Positions 18,603 to 26,159 of a DNA stretch of 64,000 nucleotides are shown piece after piece (the stretch's first letter is position 1; the number at the start of each line of letters is the position of its first letter). The notes under the pieces were generated by a model. It was given only the letters and a program-made list of their open reading frames with translations, was not told where the DNA came from and ran no database searches. Location of the stretch: NCBI RefSeq assembly GCF_902459665.1, contig NZ_CABPSL010000001.1:620001-684000 (forward strand). Reading direction: 5' to 3'. The position numbers and the translations under genes are program-made. This DNA comes from Pandoraea cepalis. GTDB lineage: Bacteria; Pseudomonadota; Gammaproteobacteria; Burkholderiales; Burkholderiaceae.

Positions 18603-19562
18603 ATGACGACCTACACCGTGGCCCCTCGCACCGGCCATCCGACCCTGCTGTATTCTGAGCTGGATCTCGATATCGACAACCTCAAGGCCGACATCGCCGT
18701 GTTGGGCATGCCCTACGGTGCCCCGTACGCGGCGTCGGATTTCAGCAACGACCAGACGAATGCGCCGTCCGCCATCCGCCAGGCGACGGATCGCATCGCG
18801 CGTCGCCCGAACCACTACGACTTCGACATCGACGGGCCGCTGCTCCAGGGGCGCACGGATATTCGCTTCGTCGATTGTGGTGACATCATCCCGGACCTGA
18901 CGAAGCCCGGCGAGCACTATGCCCGCGCCGAGGCGGCGGTGCGTCGCATCGTGGCCGGCGGTGCGATGCCCATCGTGCTTGGCGGCGACCACGGCATTAC
19001 GACGCCCGTGCTGCGCGGCCTGGACCAAAAGGGGCCCATCACGCTCGTGCACATCGATGCCCACCTGGATTGGCGTGACGAGGTGAACGGCGTGCGCGAA
19101 GGCCTCTCGAGCCCGATTCGCCGCGCCTCGGAGATGGCGCACGTGGACCGCATCGTGCAGATCGGCCTGCGCGCGCAGGGGAGCGGCCGTTACGAGGAAC
19201 TCGTCGCGGCGCGCGCCTACGGTGCCGAACTGGTGACCGCGTACGAGCTGCATGATATCGGCATGGACGCCGTGCTCGATCGCATTCCGGACGGCGGCAA
19301 CTACTACCTCACCATCGACGCGGACGGCCTCGATCCGTCGACGATGCCGGCCGTTGCCGGTCCCGCGCCCGGTGGGGTGACGTTTGTACAGGCGCGCAAG
19401 CTGATTCACGGCCTGGTACGCAAGGGACGCGTGGTCGGCATGGACATCGTGGAGATTCAGCCCGAGAAGGACGACGCCAACATGATCTCGTGCGTGACGG
19501 CCGGTCGTCTGATTCTCAACCTGATCGGCGCATCGATTCGCGCGGGGCACTTCGACAAATGA
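18603..19562 (+). CDS. Ureohydrolase (agmatinase/arginase family), substrate unknown
   Basis: This 319-residue binuclear Mn(II) hydrolase has all metal ligands: His130 in GGDHG, Asp152, His154 and Asp156 in IDAHLD, Asp239 and Asp241 in IDADGLDP. The family splits guanidino groups to urea and an amine or acid. The segment where agmatinases have a conserved His-Gly-Thr instead reads GLSSPIRRASEM, a branch whose substrate I cannot name. It lies inside the ABC importer operon, between permease and ATPase genes. The imported compound is thus very probably its substrate: an agmatine-, guanidinobutyrate- or arginine-like molecule. GAGG precedes the start. Confidence 0.88.
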   Translation: MTTYTVAPRTGHPTLLYSELDLDIDNLKADIAVLGMPYGAPYAASDFSNDQTNAPSAIRQATDRIARRPNHYDFDIDGPLLQGRTDIRFVDCGDIIPDLTKPGEHYARAEAAVRRIVAGGAMPIVLGGDHGITTPVLRGLDQKGPITLVHIDAHLDWRDEVNGVREGLSSPIRRASEMAHVDRIVQIGLRAQGSGRYEELVAARAYGAELVTAYELHDIGMDAVLDRIPDGGNYYLTIDADGLDPSTMPAVAGPAPGGVTFVQARKLIHGLVRKGRVVGMDIVEIQPEKDDANMISCVTAGRLILNLIGASIRAGHFDK

Positions 19563-20305
19563 GCACCGCACAGCCCATCATCGACATCCGGAACGTCGAC
19601 AAATGGTACGGCGCGCATCACGTGCTCAAGCAGTGCTCAACGCAGGTGGGCGCGGGCGAGATCGTGGTGGTGTGCGGACCGTCCGGGTCCGGCAAGTCGA
19701 CCCTGATCAAGACGGTCAATGCACTGGAGCCTTTCCAGAAGGGCGATGTCGTCGTCGACGGCACGTCGCTCACGGCCACGACGACCGACCTGCCGAAGCT
19801 GCGCAGCAAGGTTGGCATGGTCTTCCAGCATTTCGAGCTGTTCCCGCATCTGGATCTCACGCGCAATCTCACGCTCGCGCAGCAGATCGTGCTGGGCCGC
19901 GGTGTCGACGCGGCCCGCACCAAGGCGCGCGCGCTACTCGATCGCGTCGGTCTGTCGGCGCATGCGCACAAGTATCCGGGGCAGTTGTCGGGCGGTCAGC
20001 AGCAACGCGTGGCGATTGCGCGCGCGTTGTCGATGGACCCGATGGCCATGCTGTTCGACGAGCCGACCTCGGCGCTGGACCCGGAGATGGTCAACGAGGT
20101 GCTCGACGTGATGGTCGAACTCGCCCGCGAAGGCATGACGATGATGGTCGTCACGCACGAGATGGGGTTCGCGCGACGCGTGGCCCATCGCGTGGTGTTC
20201 ATGGAGGACGGCGCCATCATCGAGGACAGTCCGACCGACATGTTCTTCAACGACGCCGCCAGTGCCGCCGCCAAACGCTTTCTCTCAAAGATCCTGACAC
20301 ATTGA
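19559..20305 (+). CDS. ABC transporter ATP-binding protein, polar amino acid type
   Basis: This 248-residue ATPase subunit has Walker A GPSGSGKST (40-48), signature LSGGQQQR (143-150) and Walker B MLFDEPTSALD (164-174). The H-loop follows in VVTHEMGFARRVAHRVVFM, the GlnQ/HisP-family hallmark. It energises import through the two permeases. Its ATG overlaps the ureohydrolase stop (ATGA), showing coupled translation and tying the enzyme to the transporter. Confidence 0.93.
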   Translation: MSTAQPIIDIRNVDKWYGAHHVLKQCSTQVGAGEIVVVCGPSGSGKSTLIKTVNALEPFQKGDVVVDGTSLTATTTDLPKLRSKVGMVFQHFELFPHLDLTRNLTLAQQIVLGRGVDAARTKARALLDRVGLSAHAHKYPGQLSGGQQQRVAIARALSMDPMAMLFDEPTSALDPEMVNEVLDVMVELAREGMTMMVVTHEMGFARRVAHRVVFMEDGAIIEDSPTDMFFNDAASAAAKRFLSKILTH

Positions 20306-20363
20306 GTGCACGACGCCATCGCGCGCCGTGCCGACCCCCATCAAGACCCCATACCAAGACATC

Positions 20364-20786
20364 ATGACGCACACCCGAATCCGCAAATTCAACACCCGCG
20401 ACACTTACCCGGAGCAGAAGCTCGACAACGACCTCTGTCAGGCGGTCGTCGCCGGCAACACTATTTATCTGCGTGGTCAGATCGGCCAGGATCTCGATAC
20501 GCGCGAATCCGTTGGCATCGGCGATGTTGCCGCGCAGGCCGAAAAGGCCATGGCCAACGTTGCGATGCTGCTCGACGAGTGCGGCAGCCAGCTCGCGGAT
20601 ATCTGCAAGGTCACGGTGTATCTCGTCGATCCGCGTTATCGCGAGGCGGTCTACAACGTCATGGGACGCTGGCTCAAGGGCGTGTTTCCAGTGTCGACCG
20701 GCATCGTCGTGCAGGCGCTGGCGCGCCCGGAGTGGCTGGTTGAAATCGATGTGACGGCGGTGAAGTCGGCGGCGTCGTCGGCATAA
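20364..20786 (+). CDS. Rid/YjgF-family protein
   Basis: The protein is 140 residues and has the YjgF/Rid fold: LRGQIGQDLDTRESVGIGDVAAQAEKAMANV, then CKVTVYLVDPRYREAVYNV. At the place where RidA enzymes have the catalytic Arg105 (FPARS), this protein has FPVST. It probably belongs to a non-deaminase Rid subgroup. It follows the ATPase by 58 bases and is likely the last gene of the operon. A role on an imine or carbamate intermediate of guanidino breakdown is possible but unproven. The ATG at 20364 has a weak ribosome site; GTG at 20328 is an alternative. Confidence 0.8.
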   Translation: MTHTRIRKFNTRDTYPEQKLDNDLCQAVVAGNTIYLRGQIGQDLDTRESVGIGDVAAQAEKAMANVAMLLDECGSQLADICKVTVYLVDPRYREAVYNVMGRWLKGVFPVSTGIVVQALARPEWLVEIDVTAVKSAASSA

Positions 20787-20823
20787 GCGGCACGAGCGAC
20801 ATAAGCCGCACAAGCCGCATAAG
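20783..20823. repeat. 9-bp tandem repeat (about 4.5 copies)
   Basis: Starting at the stop codon of the Rid gene, the units ATAAGCGGC, ACGAGCGAC, ATAAGCCGC, ACAAGCCGC and ATAAG follow one another. They form two near-identical 18-base units plus a partial one. Such short arrays arise by slippage and may vary between strains. Confidence 0.6.
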
Positions 20824-20906
20824 TGAAGCAACAACAACGTCGGGTCGGCGTGCAAGCGCCGGCCACGTATCGCGCTGCGCCAAGCGGGGTCAAACGCACC
20901 GAAGCG

Positions 20907-20954
20907 CACTCAGCAGCCCACCCAACAGCCCACTCAGCAGCCCACTCAGAAGCG
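20907..20954. repeat. 12-bp tandem repeat (4 copies) at the end of a CDS
   Basis: Units CACTCAGCAGCC, CACCCAACAGCC, CACTCAGCAGCC and CACTCAGAAGCG run head to tail. The last overlaps the stop and final codons of the minus-strand secreted protein. A second short array lies 84 bases away, next to the Rid stop. Confidence 0.6.
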
Positions 20955-21509
20955 GCGTTTGACGTAAATCGTCGCACCGAGGTCGTGTGAGCGCAGCAGC
21001 GGCACACGGGCGCTTGCCGAAAACGTCCAGTCCTCCGTCTTGAGCGACAGTCCGCGTTTTGGGTCGGAGCCCAGCTTATCATCGGTGTTGGCCCACTGCA
21101 CGAGGGACAACTGCGGCGCCGTGGAAGGTCCGATCTTCAGGTAGCTGTGAGTTGGCCGCGCGGCCGGTTCCGAGGTCGAGGTGTCGATCCAGTCCACATG
21201 TCCGTTGTCCGCCGTCGGCAGGGCACTGTTGATCGCTTCGATGCGCGTGTAAAGGAATGCGTTGTCGTCGGCCAGCGCGGTCGGCTCCGGACCCTCGCGA
21301 CCAAACGGATACAGGGTGACGCGAACGGCCGGAACGGCAGCGACGGAGACCGGTGGAGGCGGTTGCGGCACGTGTATGGGGAGTGGCCCGGGGCCAACGT
21401 TGGCCAGCATCATCTGTTCGGATGAGCCCGAGTTGGCGCCCTCTGCGATCGCCACGCCGCTTAGCGTGACGACACACGCGCCGATCATCCATTTGCCTAG
21501 GCACGTCAT
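20946..21509 (-). CDS. Secreted protein of unknown function
   Basis: The 187-residue protein starts with a clear signal peptide (MTCLGKWMIGACVVTLSGVAIAEG, cleavage near residue 24). A proline-rich linker follows (PLPIHVPQPPPPVSVAAVP), then a polar domain with YLKIGPSTAPQLSLVQW. It ends in ARVPLLRSHDLGATIYVKRRF, whose final Phe and alternating pattern recall outer-membrane beta strands, but one such strand is weak evidence. I do not recognise a family. I chose the second ATG because GGGAGG lies seven bases before it. It is convergent with the Rid gene. Confidence 0.7.
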   Translation of the reverse strand: MTCLGKWMIGACVVTLSGVAIAEGANSGSSEQMMLANVGPGPLPIHVPQPPPPVSVAAVPAVRVTLYPFGREGPEPTALADDNAFLYTRIEAINSALPTADNGHVDWIDTSTSEPAARPTHSYLKIGPSTAPQLSLVQWANTDDKLGSDPKRGLSLKTEDWTFSASARVPLLRSHDLGATIYVKRRF

Positions 21510-21578
21510 GGACATGCCTCCCGTGAAGGAATGGAAACGCTACGTCGCCAGCCCCAATTTGTCTCACGTACAACGACC

Positions 21579-21591
21579 TTCGTATTACGAA
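21579..21591. promoter_or_regulatory. Palindrome TTCGTA-T-TACGAA upstream of the secreted protein gene
   Basis: A perfect 13-base dyad lies 70 bases upstream of the minus-strand secreted protein start, within the 421-base gap 21510-21930. I see no gene in that gap. An ATTTAAAT octamer near 21856 and strong GGGGAGG at 21919-21925 belong to the DUF190 gene side. Confidence 0.35.
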
Positions 21592-21930
21592 CCGTCTTTC
21601 GTGGCCTTATCGCGTCGTACGCATTTAGGAAGTGTAGTCAGTCATTTGCGTCCCGCTACCCCAATTTGCACTGAGGTTGATCGTCGTCAGACCGGAACTC
21701 CCTGCCCAAGCCCGTCGGACCTGACGCTTGCGTGGGGGGCAACGACGCGGCTCGGGGTTTGTCCCGAGATCGTGAAGGCGGTTGCCGACGCAGCGGACCG
21801 GCGGTTGGGCGGCGCATTGAACGAGTCGCGTTCCCGGTGAAGCGCGATGTGCTAGATTTAAATCAACGGGCGAGGGTATGCCAGTCAGGGGCGCGCGAAC
21901 GTGGCGCACGCCGCGCCTGGGGAGGTCGTC

Positions 21931-22248
21931 ATGCACGGATGTCAACTCACCTTCTACACACAGCAGAATCACCGCCATGGCCATCAGCCGGTCGCCGCTT
22001 GGATCATGGGCGAGGTGCGGCAACTGGGCATTCGCGGTGCGGCCCTGTTCACGGGGACGGAAGGCATCGATCATGTCGGAAAACGGCACGCCGCGCGATT
22101 CTTCGAACTCGCCGAACAGCCGATCGAGATCGTGCTGGCGATCACCGACGACGAAGCCGAGCGCTTGCTCGACGTGATTCGCGGCGAGCACGTCCACGTT
22201 TTCTATACGCGCTTTCCTATCGAGTTCGGCACGCTGGGTGACGGTTAG
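21931..22248 (+). CDS. DUF190 domain protein
   Basis: This 105-residue protein of the DUF190 family has the characteristic central stretch GIRGAALFTGTEGIDHVGKRHAARFFELAEQPIEIVLAITDDEAERLL. The fold is ferredoxin-like and related to P-II proteins. Members are often encoded beside crcB fluoride exporters, but no crcB is seen here. The start is fixed by GGGGAGG five bases before ATG 21931; an in-frame ATG ten codons upstream is less likely. It stands alone ahead of the LysR gene at 22394. Confidence 0.85.
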   Translation: MHGCQLTFYTQQNHRHGHQPVAAWIMGEVRQLGIRGAALFTGTEGIDHVGKRHAARFFELAEQPIEIVLAITDDEAERLLDVIRGEHVHVFYTRFPIEFGTLGDG

Positions 22249-22393
22249 GCGGGGTGGGGGGCGATCCGCCGCCCGGTCGAAGGCGAGGGCATCGGATCAC
22301 TACGGAAATCCGCCACGGGTACGATATAAGCCATACTTTCGAGCGAAGGCCATCTCCTCGAAACGCCCCTCTATCTCCTCAGCAAGGCTCGCA

Positions 22394-23287
22394 ATGGGAC
22401 TTACGCCATTACCTCCGCTCGCCTGTCTTCAGGCCTTCGAGGTTAGTGCTCGCTATCTCAGTTTCACTCGTGCAGGCAACGAGCTACATCTCTCGCCGAG
22501 TGCCGTCAGCCGTCAGATCTCGCAACTCGAGGCGTTTCTTGGCCGGCGGCTGTTTGTGCGGGAGCACAACGCGCTGCGCCTGACGCCCGCTGGTGAAACC
22601 TACGCGGTCGATGTCAGGCGCATGCTGGAGCTGTGTGTCAGTTCGACCTCCAGCCTGATGGCGCGCGTCGTGAAGTCTCGGTTGACGGTGTCCTGCACGG
22701 CCGGTCTCTCCGCCTTCTGGTTGGCGCCGCGCGTGGGTGACTTTCTCGAACACAATCCGGATGTCGATCTTCGGATCATCGTTCGCGACCATTTCGGCGT
22801 GGTGTCCCCGGCGGAATACGATGTGGGCATCTTCTATTTGCGCAACGCCGAGGTGCCAGGCACGCACGTGCAAAAGCTTTTCGAGGAAAGGGTCTTTGCC
22901 GTTTGCGCGCCGGGTTACCTGGCAGGGCGCCTTGTCGAGCCGCTGGAACTGCTCCCACATACGCTTCTCGTGCTCGAAGACGCGGAGCGCAGCTGGATGT
23001 CCTGGCATAGCTGGTTCGAAAAGAACGGGGTGCCGCGCATCTCGTCGGCGTCCACCATCATCGTCAACAGCTACCCGCTTCTGGTGGAACTCGCGGTGTA
23101 CGGCAAGGGGATCGCGCTCGGTTGGGAGCGGGTGATCGACCCGCTGCTCGATAGCGGCGCACTGGTGACGGCGTCGACCGGGAGCGCCACGATGGGCGGC
23201 GCCTATTTTCTCACCTGGCCATCCGAGCGCGCCGAAAGCTCAGCCGCACGCCGCTTTCGCGCGTGGGTCGTCGAGCAAATGCGCTAG
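22394..23287 (+). CDS. LysR-family regulator (GcvA-like) of the hydroxyproline-type operon
   Basis: The 297-residue protein opens LPPLACLQAFEVSARYLSFTRAGNELHLSPSAVSRQI, the GcvA-type LysR helix-turn-helix, followed by the effector domain (about 92-290). AAGG precedes the start. It is encoded just upstream of, and in the same direction as, the MFS, amidohydrolase, dehydratase and reductase genes (23501-28167). The gap between carries a perfect LysR-type box. It is the likely regulator of those genes. Confidence 0.87.
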   Translation: MGLTPLPPLACLQAFEVSARYLSFTRAGNELHLSPSAVSRQISQLEAFLGRRLFVREHNALRLTPAGETYAVDVRRMLELCVSSTSSLMARVVKSRLTVSCTAGLSAFWLAPRVGDFLEHNPDVDLRIIVRDHFGVVSPAEYDVGIFYLRNAEVPGTHVQKLFEERVFAVCAPGYLAGRLVEPLELLPHTLLVLEDAERSWMSWHSWFEKNGVPRISSASTIIVNSYPLLVELAVYGKGIALGWERVIDPLLDSGALVTASTGSATMGGAYFLTWPSERAESSAARRFRAWVVEQMR

Positions 23288-23321
23288 CCCGATCCGTTCC
23301 CCCTGTTGTCACCCCCTCCGG

Positions 23322-23337
23322 CAGCCCGTGCGGGCTG
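23322..23337. terminator. Hairpin downstream of the LysR gene
   Basis: CAGCCCG (23322-23328) and CGGGCTG (23331-23337) form a tight stem 35 bases after the LysR stop. No long T-run follows, so termination may be partial. Confidence 0.35.
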
Positions 23338-23349
23338 TCGCGCGCTGCA

Positions 23350-23362
23350 TGCAAATTTTGCA
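23350..23362. promoter_or_regulatory. LysR-type box TGCAAATTTTGCA upstream of the MFS gene
   Basis: A perfect 13-base dyad fits the LysR consensus T-N11-A exactly, with T at 23350 and A at 23362. It lies 138 bases before the MFS start and 63 bases after the LysR stop. It is the best candidate for the operator controlling the operon at 23501-28167. Confidence 0.5.
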
Positions 23363-23500
23363 AACGCGCTTGCAGAACTATCGTTGTCGTTTCCCCGCGT
23401 CAAAAACTAAATTGAGTTCGTGACGAACGCGAACGCACGGGGCGTTGATCCAGCATCAACGGAAAACACGTAGGCAGGTTAACGACAGAGTGGGGAAATC

Positions 23501-24805
23501 ATGTCATTGAGTGCATCGCAAAGCGTTCCGGCTGGGACGCTGTTGGCTTCTACGGGCATCACGCGCCGCCGGGCGATCTTCGCCACCGTGATCGGCAGCG
23601 GGCTCGAATGGTTCGACTTTTCGGGCTACGCCTTTTTCGCCGCCATCATCGGCAAGCTATTCTTCCCGGCGGGTAACGACACCACGTCGCTGCTGCTGGC
23701 GTTGGCGACCTTTGGTGTCGGCTTCATCGTCCGTCCATTCGGCGGCATCGTGTTCGGCATCTACGCCGATCGTGTCGGTCGCAAGAAGGCGCTCTCGCTT
23801 GCCATGCTCGTCATGGCGGCCGGGTCGGCCATCATCGCTTTTGCGCCGACGTTCGACAGCATCGGCATCGCCGCGCCGTGTCTGATCGTGCTGGCGCGCA
23901 TGCTGCAAGGGCTATCGGCGGGCGGCGAGATGGGCGGGGCGACGGCCTTTCTCACGGAGCACGCACCGGCCGGCAAGCGCGCGTACTACTCGAGCTGGAT
24001 TCAGACGAGCGTCGGTTTCGCCGTCGTCATCGGCAGTCTCGTGGGCACGCTGATCGTCTCGACGATGTCGACCGAATCGCTGACGCAGTGGGGCTGGCGC
24101 ATTCCGTTCGTCGTCGGCATGCTGGTGGCGCCGGTCGGCTATTACATCCGCCTGAAGATCGACGAAACGCCGGAGTTCGCCACGGAAACCGAACGTGCGC
24201 AGACGCCGTTGCGCGACGTCGTGCGGGAGTATCCGCGGCAGGTGGCATCCAGCTTGCTGATGGTCGTGCTCTGGACGGTGTGCACTTACGTCATCCTCTT
24301 CTACGTGCCGACCTACGCCACCCGTACGCTGCACATGCCGCAACAACAGGGCTTCATCTCGGGCATTGTGAGCGGTGCCGTCCTCATGGTCATGGCACCG
24401 ATGTTCGGCGCGCTGTCCGACCGGATCGGCAAGCCAAGGGTGCTGCGCGTGGCGGCCGTGGCGATTCTCGTGCTGACCTACCCCTTGTTTTCGTACCTGA
24501 ACAACACGCCGACGTTCGCGACGCTGCTGACGTTCCAGGTGATCTTCGGGGTGCTTATCGCCGCCTACACCGGCCCGATTCTCGCGCTGTTCACCGAGAT
24601 GTTCCCGAGCCGGGTGCGCACGACGGGCTTGTCGCTGGCCTATAACGGCGCGGTCACGATTTTCGGCGGCTTCGCGTCGTTTATCATCACGTGGCTCATG
24701 CAGCTCACCGGCGATCCGAAGTCCGCTGCGTACTACATCATCTTCGCCGCCGTGGTCAGCCTGTTCGGCGCGGCGCTGATGAAGCCTTACGCCAATCGAG
24801 GTTGA
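23501..24805 (+). CDS. MFS transporter, metabolite:H+ symporter (MHS) family
   Basis: This is a 434-residue inner-membrane carrier with 12 helices. MHS-family marks include GSGLEWFDFSGYAFFAAI in helix 1, GIYADRVGRKKALSLAM at loop 2-3, and LSAGGEMGGATAFLTEHAP. The relatives ProP, KgtP and ShiA carry proline/betaine, dicarboxylates and shikimate. Because the next genes encode a likely dipeptidase, trans-3-hydroxyproline dehydratase and pyrroline-carboxylate reductase, uptake of hydroxyproline or a hydroxyproline-containing peptide is a fair inference. It is five bases from the amidohydrolase gene. Confidence 0.87.
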   Translation: MSLSASQSVPAGTLLASTGITRRRAIFATVIGSGLEWFDFSGYAFFAAIIGKLFFPAGNDTTSLLLALATFGVGFIVRPFGGIVFGIYADRVGRKKALSLAMLVMAAGSAIIAFAPTFDSIGIAAPCLIVLARMLQGLSAGGEMGGATAFLTEHAPAGKRAYYSSWIQTSVGFAVVIGSLVGTLIVSTMSTESLTQWGWRIPFVVGMLVAPVGYYIRLKIDETPEFATETERAQTPLRDVVREYPRQVASSLLMVVLWTVCTYVILFYVPTYATRTLHMPQQQGFISGIVSGAVLMVMAPMFGALSDRIGKPRVLRVAAVAILVLTYPLFSYLNNTPTFATLLTFQVIFGVLIAAYTGPILALFTEMFPSRVRTTGLSLAYNGAVTIFGGFASFIITWLMQLTGDPKSAAYYIIFAAVVSLFGAALMKPYANRG

Positions 24806-24810
24806 TTTCC

Positions 24811-26064
24811 ATGAGCAAGTGGGTTCTCGAGAATGTCGATGTGTACGATCCGGCCAGCCGGACGTGGCAGCGTGAAGTCGACGTATTGATTCAGGATGGA
24901 AAGATTGCGGCGATCGGTGCGCTCGCGCGGGAGATCACCGATGCCGAGCGGTTGCCGCTGCGCGGTCACACGGTGCTGCCCGGCTTCATCGATCTGCACG
25001 TCCATGTGGTGGCGTCGAGTACGAATCTGGGCGCGAACGCCACGCTCCCCAACTTCCTGGCGGCGCTGCGCACGCTGCCGATCCTGCGCGGCATGCTCAA
25101 TCGCGGGTTCACCACGGTGCGCGACGCCGGCGGCGCCGATTTCGGCATGTGCCAGGCGATCGCCAACGGCGTGCTTGCCGGGCCGCGCATTCTGTCGTCG
25201 GGCAAAGCCCTGTCGCAGACCGGTGGACACGGCGATTTCCGACAACGCAACGATCAGCTCGACGATGCCTGCGGTTGCCTCGGTCGCCAGGGCGCGATTG
25301 CGCGCGTGGTGGATGGCGTCGATGCGATGCGTCTGGCCGTGCGCGAGGAGATTCTGAAGGGCGCGGCGCAGATCAAGGTGATGGCGTCGGGCGGCGTGGC
25401 ATCGCCGAACGATCCCATCACCCATACCCAGTATTCTGAAGCCGAATTGCGCGCGGCGGTCGACGAGGCGACCGCGGCGGGTACCTATGTGATGGCGCAT
25501 GCCTACACGCCGCGCGCCATTCGCCGCGCGGTGGAGGCGGGCGTCAAGTGCATCGAGCATGGCAACCTCGTCGACGAGGAGACCGCACGGTTGATGCTGG
25601 CACGTGACGTCGCGATGGTGCCGACGCTCTCGACCCTCGACCACCTCATGACGTACGGGCCGAAGCTTGGCTTCCCGCAAGCGTCGCTCGACAAGATCGA
25701 TGCGGCGCGCTCGGTGGGGCGCGAGGCGCTGGTGCTGCTGGATCGCGTCGGGGTGCGCACGGGCTTCGGCTCGGACATGCTGGGCGAATTGCATCAGCAT
25801 CAGTCGGACGAGTTTCTCGCGCGCGCCAAGGTCGTGGGTAACGAGGCGGCGATTCGATCGGCCACGTCGGTGGCCGCGGAGATCGTCAACGAACCGGGCG
25901 TGCGCGGCACGGTGGCGGTCGGCGCGGTGGCCGATCTGGCGATCGTCGCGGGCGATCCCCTGGAGGATATTTCGCTGCTGCTCGGGCAGGGCGAGCATAT
26001 CCCCGTCGTGTTCAAGGATGGCCAATGCGTCAAACGCGACGGCCGTCTGCACGAACCCATGTAA
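24811..26064 (+). CDS. Metal-dependent amidohydrolase, possible Xaa-Pro/Xaa-Arg-type dipeptidase
   Basis: This 417-residue enzyme of the amidohydrolase superfamily has HxH (His63, His65), the bridging Lys189 in QIKVMASGG, His230, His250 and Asp322, the full set for a two-metal centre. Overall it looks like the imidazolonepropionase/prolidase-like branch that includes bacterial dipeptidases cleaving acyl- or Xaa-dipeptides. The stop of the MFS gene lies five bases before its start. In this operon it may release 3-hydroxyproline from a dipeptide or N-acyl form before dehydration. That role is inference and the substrate is not readable. Confidence 0.82.
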   Translation: MSKWVLENVDVYDPASRTWQREVDVLIQDGKIAAIGALAREITDAERLPLRGHTVLPGFIDLHVHVVASSTNLGANATLPNFLAALRTLPILRGMLNRGFTTVRDAGGADFGMCQAIANGVLAGPRILSSGKALSQTGGHGDFRQRNDQLDDACGCLGRQGAIARVVDGVDAMRLAVREEILKGAAQIKVMASGGVASPNDPITHTQYSEAELRAAVDEATAAGTYVMAHAYTPRAIRRAVEAGVKCIEHGNLVDEETARLMLARDVAMVPTLSTLDHLMTYGPKLGFPQASLDKIDAARSVGREALVLLDRVGVRTGFGSDMLGELHQHQSDEFLARAKVVGNEAAIRSATSVAAEIVNEPGVRGTVAVGAVADLAIVAGDPLEDISLLLGQGEHIPVVFKDGQCVKRDGRLHEPM

Positions 26065-26159
26065 GACGTCGCCGCCCGTGGGCATCGCGGGCTGCGCCAC
26101 ATCTCTCTTCAAGGCCTGGCGTCATCGCGGCGCCGGTGTCGCTTTTATCGGTGAATGCC

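Noticed and set aside
18603-19562. Confident agmatinase (speB) name for the ureohydrolase
   Set aside because: Metal ligands fit the whole superfamily, but the substrate-side His-Gly-Thr segment is absent, so the specific name is not justified.
23322-23362. CRISPR or IS-end interpretation of the hairpin and dyad between LysR and MFS genes
   Set aside because: Only single short inverted repeats are present, with no repeat array, transposase or target duplication.
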